Assembly: GCF_013409645.1 (NCBI RefSeq)
Contig: NZ_JACCBG010000001.1
Span: forward strand, 3,036,001-3,100,000
Source: Nocardioides panaciterrulae
Lineage (GTDB): Bacteria > Actinomycetota > Actinomycetes > Propionibacteriales > Nocardioidaceae
Direction: 5' to 3'
DNA length: 64,000 bases
Below, piece after piece: positions 33,692 through 42,774 of this stretch. Numbering within the stretch: position 1 is the stretch's first letter; each line of letters begins with the position of its first letter. The notes under the pieces are model-generated. The model did no database searches. It saw only the letters and a program-made list of their open reading frames with translations, and was not told where the DNA came from. A program made the position numbers and the translations under genes.

Positions 33692-35074
33692 TCAGCCGCG
33701 GGACCAGGCCTGCACCCGCACCACCCACTGCGGTCCCGCGCGGTGCCCCGAGCCGTGCGCCGAGCCATGAATGGTCACGTGCAGCAGCACGGCCGAGCCG
33801 CCCGGGTTGCGCAGCCGCAGTCCGGTGCCGTCGCCGCTGACCTCGAGCCCGGCCCGCTCCCCCGCCGTGCCGAGCGCGCCGGCGAGCCGGTCCGCGCCCG
33901 GGGTGGTGTCCAGGTCGCGCAGCACCTGAGACAGCACGAGCGTCCGGCCCGGCGCCAGCACCGCGCCGTCGAGGGCCTGCACGGCTGGGCCCAGCCGGTC
34001 GCTGCGGGTCCGCGCGGACGCGGTCGCGACCACCTGGCGGACCCGCCAGGCCCGGGCGTCGCGGGCGGTCACCCGAGGAGGTACGGCGTGGCCAGCGACC
34101 CGGGCCGTCCGGCGCCCCGGCGGCCGGCGGACCGCCCGGCCGAACGCCCGCGCCACGTCGTCGGCCCGGTAGCCGACCCCCGGCGTCGGCGGCACCACCG
34201 AGATCCGGCCGTCGGCCAGCCGGACGGTCGCGTCGACCGCGGGCCGGTCGTAGGTCGCAGGGTCGCCGACCACGCGGGCGAGCCGGCCGGCGTCGACCCG
34301 CGGCACCAGCCGGCCGTCGCGGGCGACCAGGCGCAGCGCGGCGGTGAACGCCCGCGGCTGGAGCCGCACCGGGGTGGCCCCGAAGAGCAGTCGGACCGAC
34401 CCGGAGAGCGCCGGGTTCACCACCTGGTTGCGCGCCCGCTGCAGGTCCGCGTCGTCGATCACCGGCGCGACGTCGTGCAGGGTCAGCTGCGCCTGGGGCA
34501 CGCCGTCGACGAACGCGGCCTCCAACGCGGCCGCGGTCTCGGCGGGGTCGAGCTGGTGACCCGTGCGGGGCCGGGTGACCTGGACCCGGTCGCCGTGGAA
34601 CGCGAGCGCGCCGTCGCGGGCGGGTGTGCCGAGCCGGCGGTTCAGCCGGGCGACGGTCGCGGCCATCCGGGTCTCGTCGACGCTCATCACCGGGTCGAGG
34701 TCGGAGCCGCCGGAGTAGTGCTGCCACAGCTTCGCCGGCCGCCAGCTGCGCCGGGTGGCGGCCTGGTCGACGCTGGCGGCGTAGTCGATGCCGAGGCCGG
34801 CCCGCACCGGGCTGACCGCGAGCGTGCGCCGGGTGGTGCTGACGGTGATCGGCCGGGTGGCCCGACCGCGCAACGCCGCCCGCAGCACGTCCGCCGCCTC
34901 GGCGGCGGTCCGGCCTCCGACGCGGACGCCGGCGACGCTGGTGCCGTGGGCGAGGGTGTCGCCGGCCCGGTAGTAGGCCGCGGCCCAGCCGCCGCCGACC
35001 AGCAGCGCGAGCACCGCGACCACCAGCAGCACGACGCCGCCGCCGGCCCGCTCGCGTCGCTCCTCCACGGGCAC
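33692..35074 (-). CDS. VanW/YoaR-like envelope protein
   Basis: A 460-residue membrane-anchored protein with one N-terminal helix (GVVLLVVAVLALLVGGGWAA) and a large extracytoplasmic region. Two tandem peptidoglycan-binding-like DUF4468/YoaR domains (GTSVAGVRVGGRTAAEAADV) are followed by a long domain with VPPTPGVGYRADDVARAFGR. The C-terminus has a Thr/Leu/Val-rich region resembling the VanW domain only weakly. Cell-wall binding is likely, but no enzymatic residues are evident. The start is a GTG, and the gene is 5 bases from the end of the small DUF6113-like gene. Confidence 0.75.
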   Translation of the reverse strand: MPVEERRERAGGGVVLLVVAVLALLVGGGWAAAYYRAGDTLAHGTSVAGVRVGGRTAAEAADVLRAALRGRATRPITVSTTRRTLAVSPVRAGLGIDYAASVDQAATRRSWRPAKLWQHYSGGSDLDPVMSVDETRMAATVARLNRRLGTPARDGALAFHGDRVQVTRPRTGHQLDPAETAAALEAAFVDGVPQAQLTLHDVAPVIDDADLQRARNQVVNPALSGSVRLLFGATPVRLQPRAFTAALRLVARDGRLVPRVDAGRLARVVGDPATYDRPAVDATVRLADGRISVVPPTPGVGYRADDVARAFGRAVRRPPGRRTARVAGHAVPPRVTARDARAWRVRQVVATASARTRSDRLGPAVQALDGAVLAPGRTLVLSQVLRDLDTTPGADRLAGALGTAGERAGLEVSGDGTGLRLRNPGGSAVLLHVTIHGSAHGSGHRAGPQWVVRVQAWSRG

Positions 35075-35079
35075 CGATC

Positions 35080-35475
35080 CTAGGAGCGGATCCCGGCGCT
35101 CTCGCGCTCACCCGCCGTCCCGGTGGCGTCCGGTTCGCGGGCCCGGCCGCCCGGCCGCGGCAGAGTCGCGATGCCGAGGACCAGCACCAGCAGCGCCAGC
35201 CCGACCACGACGTACCCCTGGACGTCGGAGCTGATCACGTAGTCGCCCTCCGGGCGCGGACCGACCACCCAGGCGACCAGGCAGGTCCAGCCGAGCGCGA
35301 ACGGCAGCCGGGTCCACCAGCCCGCCGGCAGCGCGACCAGCGTCAGCAGGGTGGCCGCGACCGCCAGCGGCAGCGCCCAGCCCAGCTCGTGCACGGCGAC
35401 CGAGGCGACCGCGGTGCCGGCGCCGAGCGCCAGCAGCGCGACCGCGACCGCGACCCGGGTGAGCAGCCGCATCAC
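35080..35475 (-). CDS. DUF6113-like small membrane protein
   Basis: A 131-residue protein with four hydrophobic segments (about 5-25, 31-50, 56-72, 88-106) and a charged C-terminus. I recall such proteins (DUF6113) beside mshB in Actinobacteria; its function is unknown. Its GTG/ATG start overlaps the mshB stop (GTGATG), so it is translationally coupled to mycothiol deacetylase. A role near the mycothiol pathway is therefore possible but not shown. Confidence 0.8.
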   Translation of the reverse strand: MMRLLTRVAVAVALLALGAGTAVASVAVHELGWALPLAVAATLLTLVALPAGWWTRLPFALGWTCLVAWVVGPRPEGDYVISSDVQGYVVVGLALLVLVLGIATLPRPGGRAREPDATGTAGERESAGIRS

Positions 35476-36371
35476 AGCCCGGCGAACAGGTCCGTCTCCA
35501 GGCCGTCCGGGCCGGCCGGCCCCGGGGTGCCCTTGGCGATCCGGTAGTGCTCGATGCCCCAGGCGGCGCTACCGACGTTGTTGGACAGCGCGAAGAACGG
35601 GCCCTCGGTGGTGATCTGGGTGGCGTGCGCGCGCATCGCGTCCATCTTGGCCTCGACGTGCTCCTGGGCGTCGATCGCGGCGGTGAGGTCCTCGTCGGCG
35701 ACCACGAAGTACGGCAGCGGCCCGTCGGGGTCCATGCCCTCGTAGCTCACCGTGTCGCCGGCCTCGCGCAGCCGGCGCAGGCCCTCGCGCATCCGGCTCT
35801 CCGACATCGCCGTCCAGTAGATCTTCGCGATGTCCCAGGCCTCGCCGAGGTCGCGGCGGTACGACGGGACCGCGGCCAGCTGGGCGGCGTACATCGCCAC
35901 CCGGTGGGCCTGGATGTGGTCGGGGTGCCCGTAGCCGCCGAACTGGTCGTAGGTCACCAGCACCTGCGGACGGACCTCACGGATCACCTCGACCAGGTGG
36001 GTGGCGGCCTCGGCGAGGTCGGCGTTCCAGAACGCCTGCTCCCCCACCTCGTCGCCGATCACCGCGTGGCCCTGCTCGTGCCACTGCATGCCGGAGTCGT
36101 GGAAGGTGCCGAAGCCGCCGAGGTAGCGGTGGTCGGTGACGCCGAGCGCCTTCATGGCGGCGGCCAGCTCGCCGCGGCGGTGCTCGGCGAGCTCGTGCGG
36201 CTCGAGGTGCTCCAGCTCGGGCACCAGGATCTCGCCCATCTCGCCGCCCGTGCAGGTCACCAGCGTGACGCCGCGGCCCTCGGCGACGTACTTGGCCATG
36301 GTGGCGCCGTTGTTGATCGACTCGTCGTCGGGGTGGGCGTGCACGAGCAGGAGACGCTGGTCAGGGGTCAT
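35472..36371 (-). CDS. mshB: mycothiol biosynthesis deacetylase MshB
   Basis: A 299-residue zinc hydrolase that deacetylates GlcNAc-inositol to GlcN-inositol, the second step (MshB) in mycothiol synthesis. The LmbE/PIG-L zinc motif AHPDDE is at residues 12-17 (His13, Asp16), and a second motif [11 protein letters not shown] gives His149/His152 as ligands. The C-terminal region (THAT-type helix and [15 protein letters not shown]) is typical. Mycothiol is the low-molecular-weight thiol of Actinobacteria, so the gene also supports the taxonomic call. The ATG at 36371 is chosen at the [13 protein letters not shown] start. Confidence 0.95.
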   Translation of the reverse strand: MTPDQRLLLVHAHPDDESINNGATMAKYVAEGRGVTLVTCTGGEMGEILVPELEHLEPHELAEHRRGELAAAMKALGVTDHRYLGGFGTFHDSGMQWHEQGHAVIGDEVGEQAFWNADLAEAATHLVEVIREVRPQVLVTYDQFGGYGHPDHIQAHRVAMYAAQLAAVPSYRRDLGEAWDIAKIYWTAMSESRMREGLRRLREAGDTVSYEGMDPDGPLPYFVVADEDLTAAIDAQEHVEAKMDAMRAHATQITTEGPFFALSNNVGSAAWGIEHYRIAKGTPGPAGPDGLETDLFAGL

Positions 36372-36409
36372 GCGTCGATCGTAGTGAGCGACCCGGCACG
36401 ATACGGCGC

Positions 36410-37321
36410 GTGCCGTTCCCCCCGACCGCCCCGACCCTGCTCGCGGCCCTGCTGCCGACCCTGTTCGCCTCCGGGCTGGCCGGCTGCGCGGTGGACGTGC
36501 CGGCCGCGACCGGCGGTCGGCCCGGCCACACCCGGGCACCGGCCGGCGGCGGCGCCGCGCTGGCCGCGCTCGAGCGGCTGCCGGTCAAGGGCCGGGCGCC
36601 GATGACCGGCTACGACCGGGACCGGTTCGGGCCGGCGTGGCTGGACGCGGACCGCAACGGCTGCGACACCCGCAACGACGTGCTCGCCGCCCACCTGACC
36701 GACGTGGTCGTCGAGCCGGGCACCCACGACTGCGTGGTCACCGCCGGGGACCTGGCGGACCCCTACACCGACACCACGATCCACTTCGTGCGCGGCGACG
36801 GCACCCTGGTCGACATCGACCACGTGGTCGCGCTCGGCGACGCCTGGGCCACCGGCGCGTTCCGGGAGCCGATCCGCGAGCGGGCCGCGCTGGCCAACGA
36901 CCCGCTCAACCTGCTCCCGGTCGACGCCTCGGCCAACCGCCAGAAGGGCGACGGCGACGCGGCCACCTGGCTGCCCCCGCACAAGGCCTACCGCTGCAGC
37001 TACGTCGCCCGGCAGGTCGCGGTGAAGACCAAGTACGACCTGTGGGTCACCCCCGCGGAACGGGCCGCGATCGAGCGGGTGCTGGGCTCCTGCCCCGAGC
37101 AGCGACTGCCGGCCGACTCCGGGGCGCCGGTGCTGGTGCCGGTGCGGGTCACCGACCCCGCCGACCCGCCCGCCTCGCCGACCGCGGACGGCGCTTCTGG
37201 CTCCGACCCGTACGCGAGCTGCGACGCCGCCCGGGCGGCGGGCGCGGCGCCGCTGCACCGGGGCGATCCGGGCTACTCGACCCGGCTGGACGGCGACGGC
37301 GACGGGGTCGCCTGCGAGTGA
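36410..37321 (+). CDS. secreted lipoprotein HNH nuclease with excalibur domain
   Basis: A 303-residue exported protein. It has a signal peptide with lipobox LAGC (Cys near residue 25), a DUF1524-type HNH nuclease domain ([17 protein letters not shown], residues 135-150, then [20 protein letters not shown]) and a C-terminal excalibur calcium-binding domain ending [10 protein letters not shown]. Such proteins are thought to degrade extracellular DNA. The protein would be tethered to the membrane surface. The start is GTG at 36410, 38 bases from the divergent mshB start. The neighbours are unrelated metabolically. Confidence 0.9.
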   Translation: MPFPPTAPTLLAALLPTLFASGLAGCAVDVPAATGGRPGHTRAPAGGGAALAALERLPVKGRAPMTGYDRDRFGPAWLDADRNGCDTRNDVLAAHLTDVVVEPGTHDCVVTAGDLADPYTDTTIHFVRGDGTLVDIDHVVALGDAWATGAFREPIRERAALANDPLNLLPVDASANRQKGDGDAATWLPPHKAYRCSYVARQVAVKTKYDLWVTPAERAAIERVLGSCPEQRLPADSGAPVLVPVRVTDPADPPASPTADGASGSDPYASCDAARAAGAAPLHRGDPGYSTRLDGDGDGVACE

Positions 37322-37426
37322 GAACGTCGGCCGGATCGAGCAGGCGGCTCCGGGCGTCACAGCTCGCTCCGCGGTGTACGCACGTTCGTACACTCCGGAG
37401 CTCAACCTGGGCCTGGGGCCGGCGGC

Positions 37427-37738
37427 CTACGGCTTCTTGATCCGCTTCGGCGCGCTCGGCAGGTCCAGCGGCGGCACGGCGGGGCCCACCGACCGCTGAT
37501 CGGACCCGGCTGATCGGTGGCCGTGCCCGTCGAGATCCTCGTCCAGCCAGCCGGCGTACTCGTCGACCAGGAGCTCCAGCGCGATCGCCGGCGCGTCGGT
37601 CAGCACCGCCCAGGGGTGGTCCTCGTCGTCGTCCTCGCCGGCGAGGCGTTCGCGGACCACGGAGGCGTCGTACCCGTCGCCGATCAGCCGGGCGGCCACC
37701 GCCCGGGCGTCGCCCTCGTCAAAGAAGATGCCACGCAC
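37427..37738 (-). CDS. small hypothetical protein co-transcribed with NUDIX gene
   Basis: A 103-residue acidic protein, VRGIFFDEGDARAVAARLIG at the start, followed by ERLAGEDDDEDHPWAVLTDA. It has no signal or membrane segment, and I do not recognise a family. Its GTG start at 37738 is four bases from the NUDIX hydrolase stop, so the two are an operon. The final 25 residues are Pro/Ser/Lys-rich. Codon use is like its neighbours. Confidence 0.75.
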   Translation of the reverse strand: MRGIFFDEGDARAVAARLIGDGYDASVVRERLAGEDDDEDHPWAVLTDAPAIALELLVDEYAGWLDEDLDGHGHRSAGSDQRSVGPAVPPLDLPSAPKRIKKP

Positions 37739-37742
37739 CTCT

Positions 37743-38147
37743 CTATTGTCCCGGTCGGCCGACGTGGCCGCGCAGCAGCCTGCCCAGCTCGGGCAGGAAC
37801 GGCCGGTCCGGCTCGAGCCAGTCGACGTCGTCGAGCTCGTCGGGGCCGAGCCAGCGCACCAGGTCGTGCTCGTGCGGCCGGGGCTCGCCCTCGACCACGT
37901 GGGCCAGGGCCACCAGCAGCCGGTGGCGCGGCCCGATGCGGACGGCGCCGTCGAGCCAGTGGTCGAGGACGATCCGGCAGCCGAGCTCCTCGGCGATCTC
38001 ACGGACCAGGGCCGCGTCGCGGGTCTCGCCGTCCTCGACCTTGCCGCCGGGCAGCTCCCAGCGGCCGGCGGCCTCGGGAGGGTGGGTACGCCGGGCCGCG
38101 AGCACCCGGCCCTCGTGCACCAGCGCGGCTCCGACGACGTCGATCAC
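37743..38147 (-). CDS. NUDIX hydrolase, MutT-like
   Basis: A 134-residue NUDIX hydrolase. The NUDIX box GKVEDGETRDAALVREIAEE matches Gx5Ex7REUxEExGU with Glu residues for metal binding. The remaining fold (VVGAALVHEGRVLAARRTHP and LPELGRLLRG at the end) fits MutT-type 8-oxo-dGTP diphosphatases, which remove oxidised nucleotides. A GTG start at 38147 gives the usual length. It precedes the small acidic protein gene by four bases and is divergent from the next hypothetical gene. Confidence 0.92.
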   Translation of the reverse strand: MIDVVGAALVHEGRVLAARRTHPPEAAGRWELPGGKVEDGETRDAALVREIAEELGCRIVLDHWLDGAVRIGPRHRLLVALAHVVEGEPRPHEHDLVRWLGPDELDDVDWLEPDRPFLPELGRLLRGHVGRPGQ

Positions 38148-38198
38148 GCCCGTGACCGTAGCGAAGCCGGGCCGCCGCTGCTCGCCTACGGTGAGCTC

Positions 38199-39200
38199 AT
38201 GACGTCCGCCCTGCGCCTGACCCGCTCGCCCGACCCGGGCCCGGAGCTGGACGCGCTCGTGCGGCGGCTGGGCGAGCGGGTGGGGCTGCCCGGTGTGCTC
38301 GACGACCTGGCGCGTCGGGCCCGGCGCGGGTTCGGCCCCGGCCTGCGGGTGCGCCACGCGCTCACGTGGGACCGCGAGGACCGGCGTACGACGCAGTGGT
38401 GGCCGCAGGGCGTCTCGACCTCCGCGGACGCCTCGGAGACCGGCGAGGTGCACGGGCGGCGGATGGTGGCGGTGTCCTGGTATGCCAAACCCGTCGGCGG
38501 GGAGCCCACGCACGGCACGCGGATCTCGTTCCTCGACCTGGACGCGCGGTGCTACCAGCACGTGCTGCTGCTGACTCCCGGCGGGAAGCCGCTGCGGGTG
38601 CACGCCGGCGGCCTGGTGTGGTGGGGTCCCCACCTCCACGTCACCGCGACCGCCCGGGGGTTCTGGACGTTCCGCCTCGACGACCTGGTGCGGGTCCGCG
38701 ACCCGCGTGACGCGCTCGGCTACCGCTACGCGCTGCCGGCCCGATTCCAGCACCGGGCGGACAGTGACGAGGGCACCCAGCCGCTGCGCTACTCCTGCCT
38801 CTCGCTGGACCGCAGCACCGCTCCACCGCAGCTGGTCGTCGGCGAGTACGGCCGCGGCCGGCAGACCACCCGGCTCGCCCGCTTCGCGCTGGACCCGGTC
38901 TCACAGCTGCCCGCCACCGACGCCGGCGGGGTCGCCGCGCCGCTGGCGGTGGAGGACCTCGGGGTCAAGGGCGTGCAGGGCGTCGCCTGCCTCGGTGGGC
39001 GCACGTTCTTGTCGGTCTCGCACGGCACCCGCACGCCGGGCTCGTTGTACGCCGGCACGCCCGGCTCGTTCCGGTCCCACCGCTGGGCGTCCCCCATGGG
39101 CCCGGAGGACCTGTCGGCCTGGCCGTCCCGCGACCAGCTGTGGACGGTCACCGAGCACCCGCGCCGCCGCTGGCTCGTCGCGCTCCGCCCACCCGGGTGA
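38199..39200 (+). CDS. hypothetical protein, propeller-like
   Basis: A 333-residue cytoplasmic protein without signal peptide. N-terminal 55 residues are helical (LDALVRRLGERVGLPGVLDD); the rest is made of short beta-strand-rich repeats with Trp/Tyr pairs (GGLVWWGPHLHVTATARGFW; GVKGVQGVACLGGRTFLSVS), suggesting a beta-propeller. No catalytic motif is visible. It is followed by a strong hairpin at 39240. Similar secreted or cytoplasmic proteins are common in Nocardioides-type genomes, as I remember them, but their function is unknown. Confidence 0.8.
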   Translation: MTSALRLTRSPDPGPELDALVRRLGERVGLPGVLDDLARRARRGFGPGLRVRHALTWDREDRRTTQWWPQGVSTSADASETGEVHGRRMVAVSWYAKPVGGEPTHGTRISFLDLDARCYQHVLLLTPGGKPLRVHAGGLVWWGPHLHVTATARGFWTFRLDDLVRVRDPRDALGYRYALPARFQHRADSDEGTQPLRYSCLSLDRSTAPPQLVVGEYGRGRQTTRLARFALDPVSQLPATDAGGVAAPLAVEDLGVKGVQGVACLGGRTFLSVSHGTRTPGSLYAGTPGSFRSHRWASPMGPEDLSAWPSRDQLWTVTEHPRRRWLVALRPPG

Positions 39201-39239
39201 CCCGGGATTCGACCGCCGAATCGCCCGGGAAACGCAGAA

Positions 39240-39264
39240 AGGCGCCACTCGCTGAGTGGCGCCT
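39240..39264 (+). terminator. perfect 11-bp hairpin terminator
   Basis: AGGCGCCACTC / GAGTGGCGCCT with loop GCT, 39 bases after the stop of the propeller-like gene. It has no T-run, as is common in high-GC actinobacteria. Confidence 0.85.
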
Positions 39265-39305
39265 GCTGCCGGGCTTGCTAGACCACATGCCCTAGGGTGA
39301 GACAA

Positions 39306-39356
39306 GCGGTCCGGACCATTCTCGCGCAGCGGCAAACAGGGAATGGCCCGGACCGC
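39306..39356. terminator. 16-bp inverted repeat with one mismatch
   Basis: GCGGTCCGGACCATTC (39306-39321) and GAATGGCCCGGACCGC (39341-39356) pair except at one A-C position, with a 19-base loop. It is the middle of three stacked hairpins between convergent genes, and may be a bidirectional terminator or a mobile palindrome. Confidence 0.7.
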
Positions 39357-39430
39357 GTCTGTGTGTCCCGACTTGGTACTACCAAGAGTGCTGGGGGTTG
39401 CGGGAGCAGGGCCCCCTTCTGGGAGGTCAT

Positions 39431-39455
39431 CCCGGGGCGCCAGAGGCGCCCCGGG
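39431..39455 (-). terminator. perfect 11-bp terminator of the large surface protein gene
   Basis: CCCGGGGCGCC / GGCGCCCCGGG with loop AGA, 25 bases after the stop of the surface protein (reading on the minus strand). No T-run follows. Confidence 0.85.
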
Positions 39456-39480
39456 AATCTCTCACCGTGTGACCGCTAGG

Positions 39481-42400
39481 TCAGCGAACCCGACGCTTGG
39501 CGTGGGCCTTGTGCGTGGCGTCGGTCGCAGCGACGCGAGCCACGTACTTGGTGAAGCTGCGGCCGTTCTTGTCCGCCACGGTCACCTTGTTGTTGCCGTG
39601 GCCGTTCAGGACGACCGAGGTGACCTTCTTCAGGCCGTGCTTGGTGTGGCGGTAGATGGTGGCGGTCAGGCCAGCACCGTACTTGTTGGCGTTGACGTGC
39701 AGCACGTCGTCGTGACCACCGTTGTTCCACGCCTGAAGCTTCATGTTCAGGTAGTGGACCGCCTTGCGGGCGAAGGTGACCGTGTCGGTCGCCCGGCTCT
39801 CGGGGACGATCTGGTCACCGCCGTAGTTGCTGTAGTCGGTGATCAGACCCTGGATGGTGGCCTTGCCCTCGTCAGCACCTGCGAACACGTAGCTCGCCTG
39901 ACCGGCCGAGTTGGTGGTCACGTAGCTGTTGAAGTCGCCGTCCTGGTACTGGTCGGGGCCGGTGCGGAAGAACCCGACCTGAACGCCCTCGATCGGCTCA
40001 CCGTTCTGGTCGATCGCCTTGTAGGTCTCCAGCACGGTGCTCCCCACCGGGACGGTGTCCGCGGTGTCGTGGGTCATCGTGTAGGTGGACTTGGCGAAGT
40101 CGATCATGTACCAGTTGACGGTCTCGCCGTCGTCGGTGAGCTTCTTCGTGCCGCTCTTGGTGCTGTTCGCCCCGAGAGTCGTCTCCTTCTGGAAGCCATC
40201 GACCAGAGGCTGACCGTCGGTCCACGTGGTGGTGGGGGCGGTCCAGGTGCCGGTAACGGTCTGGTCGCCCTCGACATCCGAGCTGACCTCCAGAGCGGGG
40301 CTCTGGTTCTTCAGCTGGGACTGCACCGTCTCGCTGTCGTCATGGGTGTTCATGTACGCGCCGGCCAGGTCGTCGGTCAGGTCGACGTTCTCGCCCTCAA
40401 CCAGGTTGCCGAACTGGTCGGTGGTGAACACGTTGTACTCGACCGACTCGTTGGTCGGGGCCTTCGGCAGGATCGTGACCGACTGCTGGTTGGCAGCCGC
40501 ACGCTCCACCTTGACAGCACCACCGTTGAGCGGGTCGATCGACTCGAAGTTGATCGACTTGGTCACGGTGATGTCACCGGCCTTGATCGTGACCGTCGTG
40601 GTCACGGTGTCGCTGGTGTCGAAGCCCTTGTCGTCCTCGATCGCCGCAACGATGCCGGTGGCGCCAGTGTCGTCGGTGCTGAGCTCCTTCGACGTGCCGA
40701 CCGGCTTCCACTCGCCGTACAGACCACCCTCGGCCGCAGCCGGGTCGGCGGTCAGCTTGCTCGCCGTCTCGGCGTCAGGGCTGAGGAAGCCGTGGTCAAC
40801 GGAGACGGTGACCGGGTAGTCGGTCAGCGTGTCGCCGTCGGCGTTCGTGACGCTGATGTCCAGGTCGACCGGACGACCCGGGGTCGCCTCGCCGTTGATC
40901 AGGTCATCCATCTTGACGGTGATGTCGCTCGCGTCGGCCGGCGCGGTGGACTTGAGGAAGTCCACGGTCAGGTCGCTCGAGTCACCGGCGTCACCGATCT
41001 TCGGCGTCGCAGTGGTGGAGGCGGTGAGCTTGCCACCCTTCTCGTTCGCCGGGGTCGGCGGCGTGCCGGTCGCCGGCGGGTCGGTCAGCGCCACTGCGAA
41101 GGAGCCGTCGGCGCCCGTCGTGGTCTTGGCCGTGGTGTCACCGGTGCGGGTGGTGCCCGCCGGCTGCGCCGACTGCGCCGCGACGATGGCGTTGCCGGTC
41201 GGGCTCCAGTTGAGCAGGATGTTGCGACCCGCCAGCGGGGTGCCGTCCTCGAGCACGAGGGAGGCACCGAAGGTCTTGGTGCTGTTGGACTGCGCCTGCG
41301 CCACGGAGCCGTCGGCCCACTCGATGTCGGCCTGGCCGGCCTTCACCGTGAGTGCCTGGCCACCGAGGTCCTTGTCGCCCTGGCCGGGCGTGCCGTCCTG
41401 GTTGATGTAGGTGTGCAGGACGTAGGTGCCCGAGGGCTGGCCGGTCGGGAAGTCGAGAGTCGCGACCCCGCCGTTCTGGGACGTGGCCGAGGACTCGGGC
41501 AGGTCCTTCGGGTAGCCGGTGGTGGCGTCGAAGGGGGTGACCGTCCAGTAGTAGCGGACGACCTGACCGTCGAGCGGGTTGCCGTTCTGGTCCTTGACCA
41601 CCGCGGTGATGTCACCGGTCGAGTACTCGTTGTCGTCGAAGGCGGTGCCGTCGGCCGACGACGGGGTGATCGACGCAGCGCTCGCGCTGTACGAGGTGAC
41701 CGTGACGGAGCGCTCAAAGTCGGCGCCGTTGTTGTAGGTCACGTCGTCACCGGTGTTGACGTAGAACTTGTACGTCGTGCCGGAGGTCGAGCCGGTCAGG
41801 TTGTCGAAGGACGCCTCGCCCTTCGAGTCGGTGTACTTGATCGCGTTGTTGTCCTCGCGCACGACCTCGGCGCCGACGACCGGGTTGCCGTTCTGGTCCT
41901 TGACCGTGACGGTGGCCGAAGTCGGCTTGCTGCCCTGGACGGTCGGCGAGGTCGCCGCGGCAGTCACCGCGGTGATCTTCTGCTGGTACAGCGTGACGGC
42001 CTCGGCGTCGGAGCCGCCGGTGCCGACGTTCGCCTTCACGATCGCCTGGTCGGCGTCCGTCGCGGTGCCCCAGTTGTAGCCGGAGAAGTCCACGGGCCCG
42101 GAGACGGAGCGCGAGCCGTCGGCCGGCGTACCGGCGACGTCCTCGTCGGTGGTCGTCGTGTTGTACGGCGTCGAGAACTTCACGGCCGGGTTGGAAGACA
42201 CGTCGGACGTGGTGGCGGAGGCCGCACCCAGCTCGGAGGTCGCCGCGGTCGCGCGGCCACCACCCGTCGTGGCGTACGGCTGGTCGAAGACGCCGACAGC
42301 CGAGCCGGCGGCGTTGGAGATGTCGATCGAGTCGGCGTTGCTCGTCACGGTCGCAACGTTGTCGTCGCTGGCGCCGTCGGTGCCGACGTTGTTGATCGCG

Positions 42401-42774
42401 GTCGCACGGACGTGGACGTCCAGGTTGTAGACCGAGGTCGGCGGGGCCCACTCGGTCGAGAACACACCGTTGCTACGGCCGACGGTCGCGATGGTGGACC
42501 AGCTGCCGGCCACACCGGTGGTGGAGTACTCGAACCGGACCTGGACCGCGTCGCTGCCCGCGTTGGCGAGCAGGTGCACGGTGGCGTTCTGGCCGTCGTT
42601 CTTGATGGAGGCCGCGCCGAGGTCGTCCGGGGTCTGCAGCACCACGGCGTTCGCCGGGAGCTGGTCCACCGCCGGGTTGGCCGAGGCCGAAGAGGCGAGG
42701 AACGGGAGACCCGTCACCGCCAGAGCGGAGATGGCGCCAGCCGCCAGCCCCCGCTTGATGCCGCTGCTGTTCAT
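39481..42774 (-). CDS. large secreted protein with Ig-like (Big-type) motifs; S-layer or adhesin candidate
   Basis: A 1,097-residue secreted protein. Residues 1-32 form a Sec signal peptide (LAVTGLPFLASSASA, cleavage before NPAV). The mature chain is beta-rich, with recurring DQNGxP-type Ig-like-group-1 motifs: VKDQNGNPVVGAEV near 291, VVKDQNGNPLDGQVV near 393, DQFGNLVEGENVD near 787 and DQNGEPIEGVQVG near 921. It is rich in Thr, Asp, Asn and Gly, lower in GC than the neighbours, and ends in a Lys/Arg/His-rich tail without LPXTG or helix. The ATG follows GGAAGG. It may be a surface-layer or matrix protein held by its basic tail; that is inference. Confidence 0.85.
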   Translation of the reverse strand: MNSSGIKRGLAAGAISALAVTGLPFLASSASANPAVDQLPANAVVLQTPDDLGAASIKNDGQNATVHLLANAGSDAVQVRFEYSTTGVAGSWSTIATVGRSNGVFSTEWAPPTSVYNLDVHVRATAINNVGTDGASDDNVATVTSNADSIDISNAAGSAVGVFDQPYATTGGGRATAATSELGAASATTSDVSSNPAVKFSTPYNTTTTDEDVAGTPADGSRSVSGPVDFSGYNWGTATDADQAIVKANVGTGGSDAEAVTLYQQKITAVTAAATSPTVQGSKPTSATVTVKDQNGNPVVGAEVVREDNNAIKYTDSKGEASFDNLTGSTSGTTYKFYVNTGDDVTYNNGADFERSVTVTSYSASAASITPSSADGTAFDDNEYSTGDITAVVKDQNGNPLDGQVVRYYWTVTPFDATTGYPKDLPESSATSQNGGVATLDFPTGQPSGTYVLHTYINQDGTPGQGDKDLGGQALTVKAGQADIEWADGSVAQAQSNSTKTFGASLVLEDGTPLAGRNILLNWSPTGNAIVAAQSAQPAGTTRTGDTTAKTTTGADGSFAVALTDPPATGTPPTPANEKGGKLTASTTATPKIGDAGDSSDLTVDFLKSTAPADASDITVKMDDLINGEATPGRPVDLDISVTNADGDTLTDYPVTVSVDHGFLSPDAETASKLTADPAAAEGGLYGEWKPVGTSKELSTDDTGATGIVAAIEDDKGFDTSDTVTTTVTIKAGDITVTKSINFESIDPLNGGAVKVERAAANQQSVTILPKAPTNESVEYNVFTTDQFGNLVEGENVDLTDDLAGAYMNTHDDSETVQSQLKNQSPALEVSSDVEGDQTVTGTWTAPTTTWTDGQPLVDGFQKETTLGANSTKSGTKKLTDDGETVNWYMIDFAKSTYTMTHDTADTVPVGSTVLETYKAIDQNGEPIEGVQVGFFRTGPDQYQDGDFNSYVTTNSAGQASYVFAGADEGKATIQGLITDYSNYGGDQIVPESRATDTVTFARKAVHYLNMKLQAWNNGGHDDVLHVNANKYGAGLTATIYRHTKHGLKKVTSVVLNGHGNNKVTVADKNGRSFTKYVARVAATDATHKAHAKRRVR

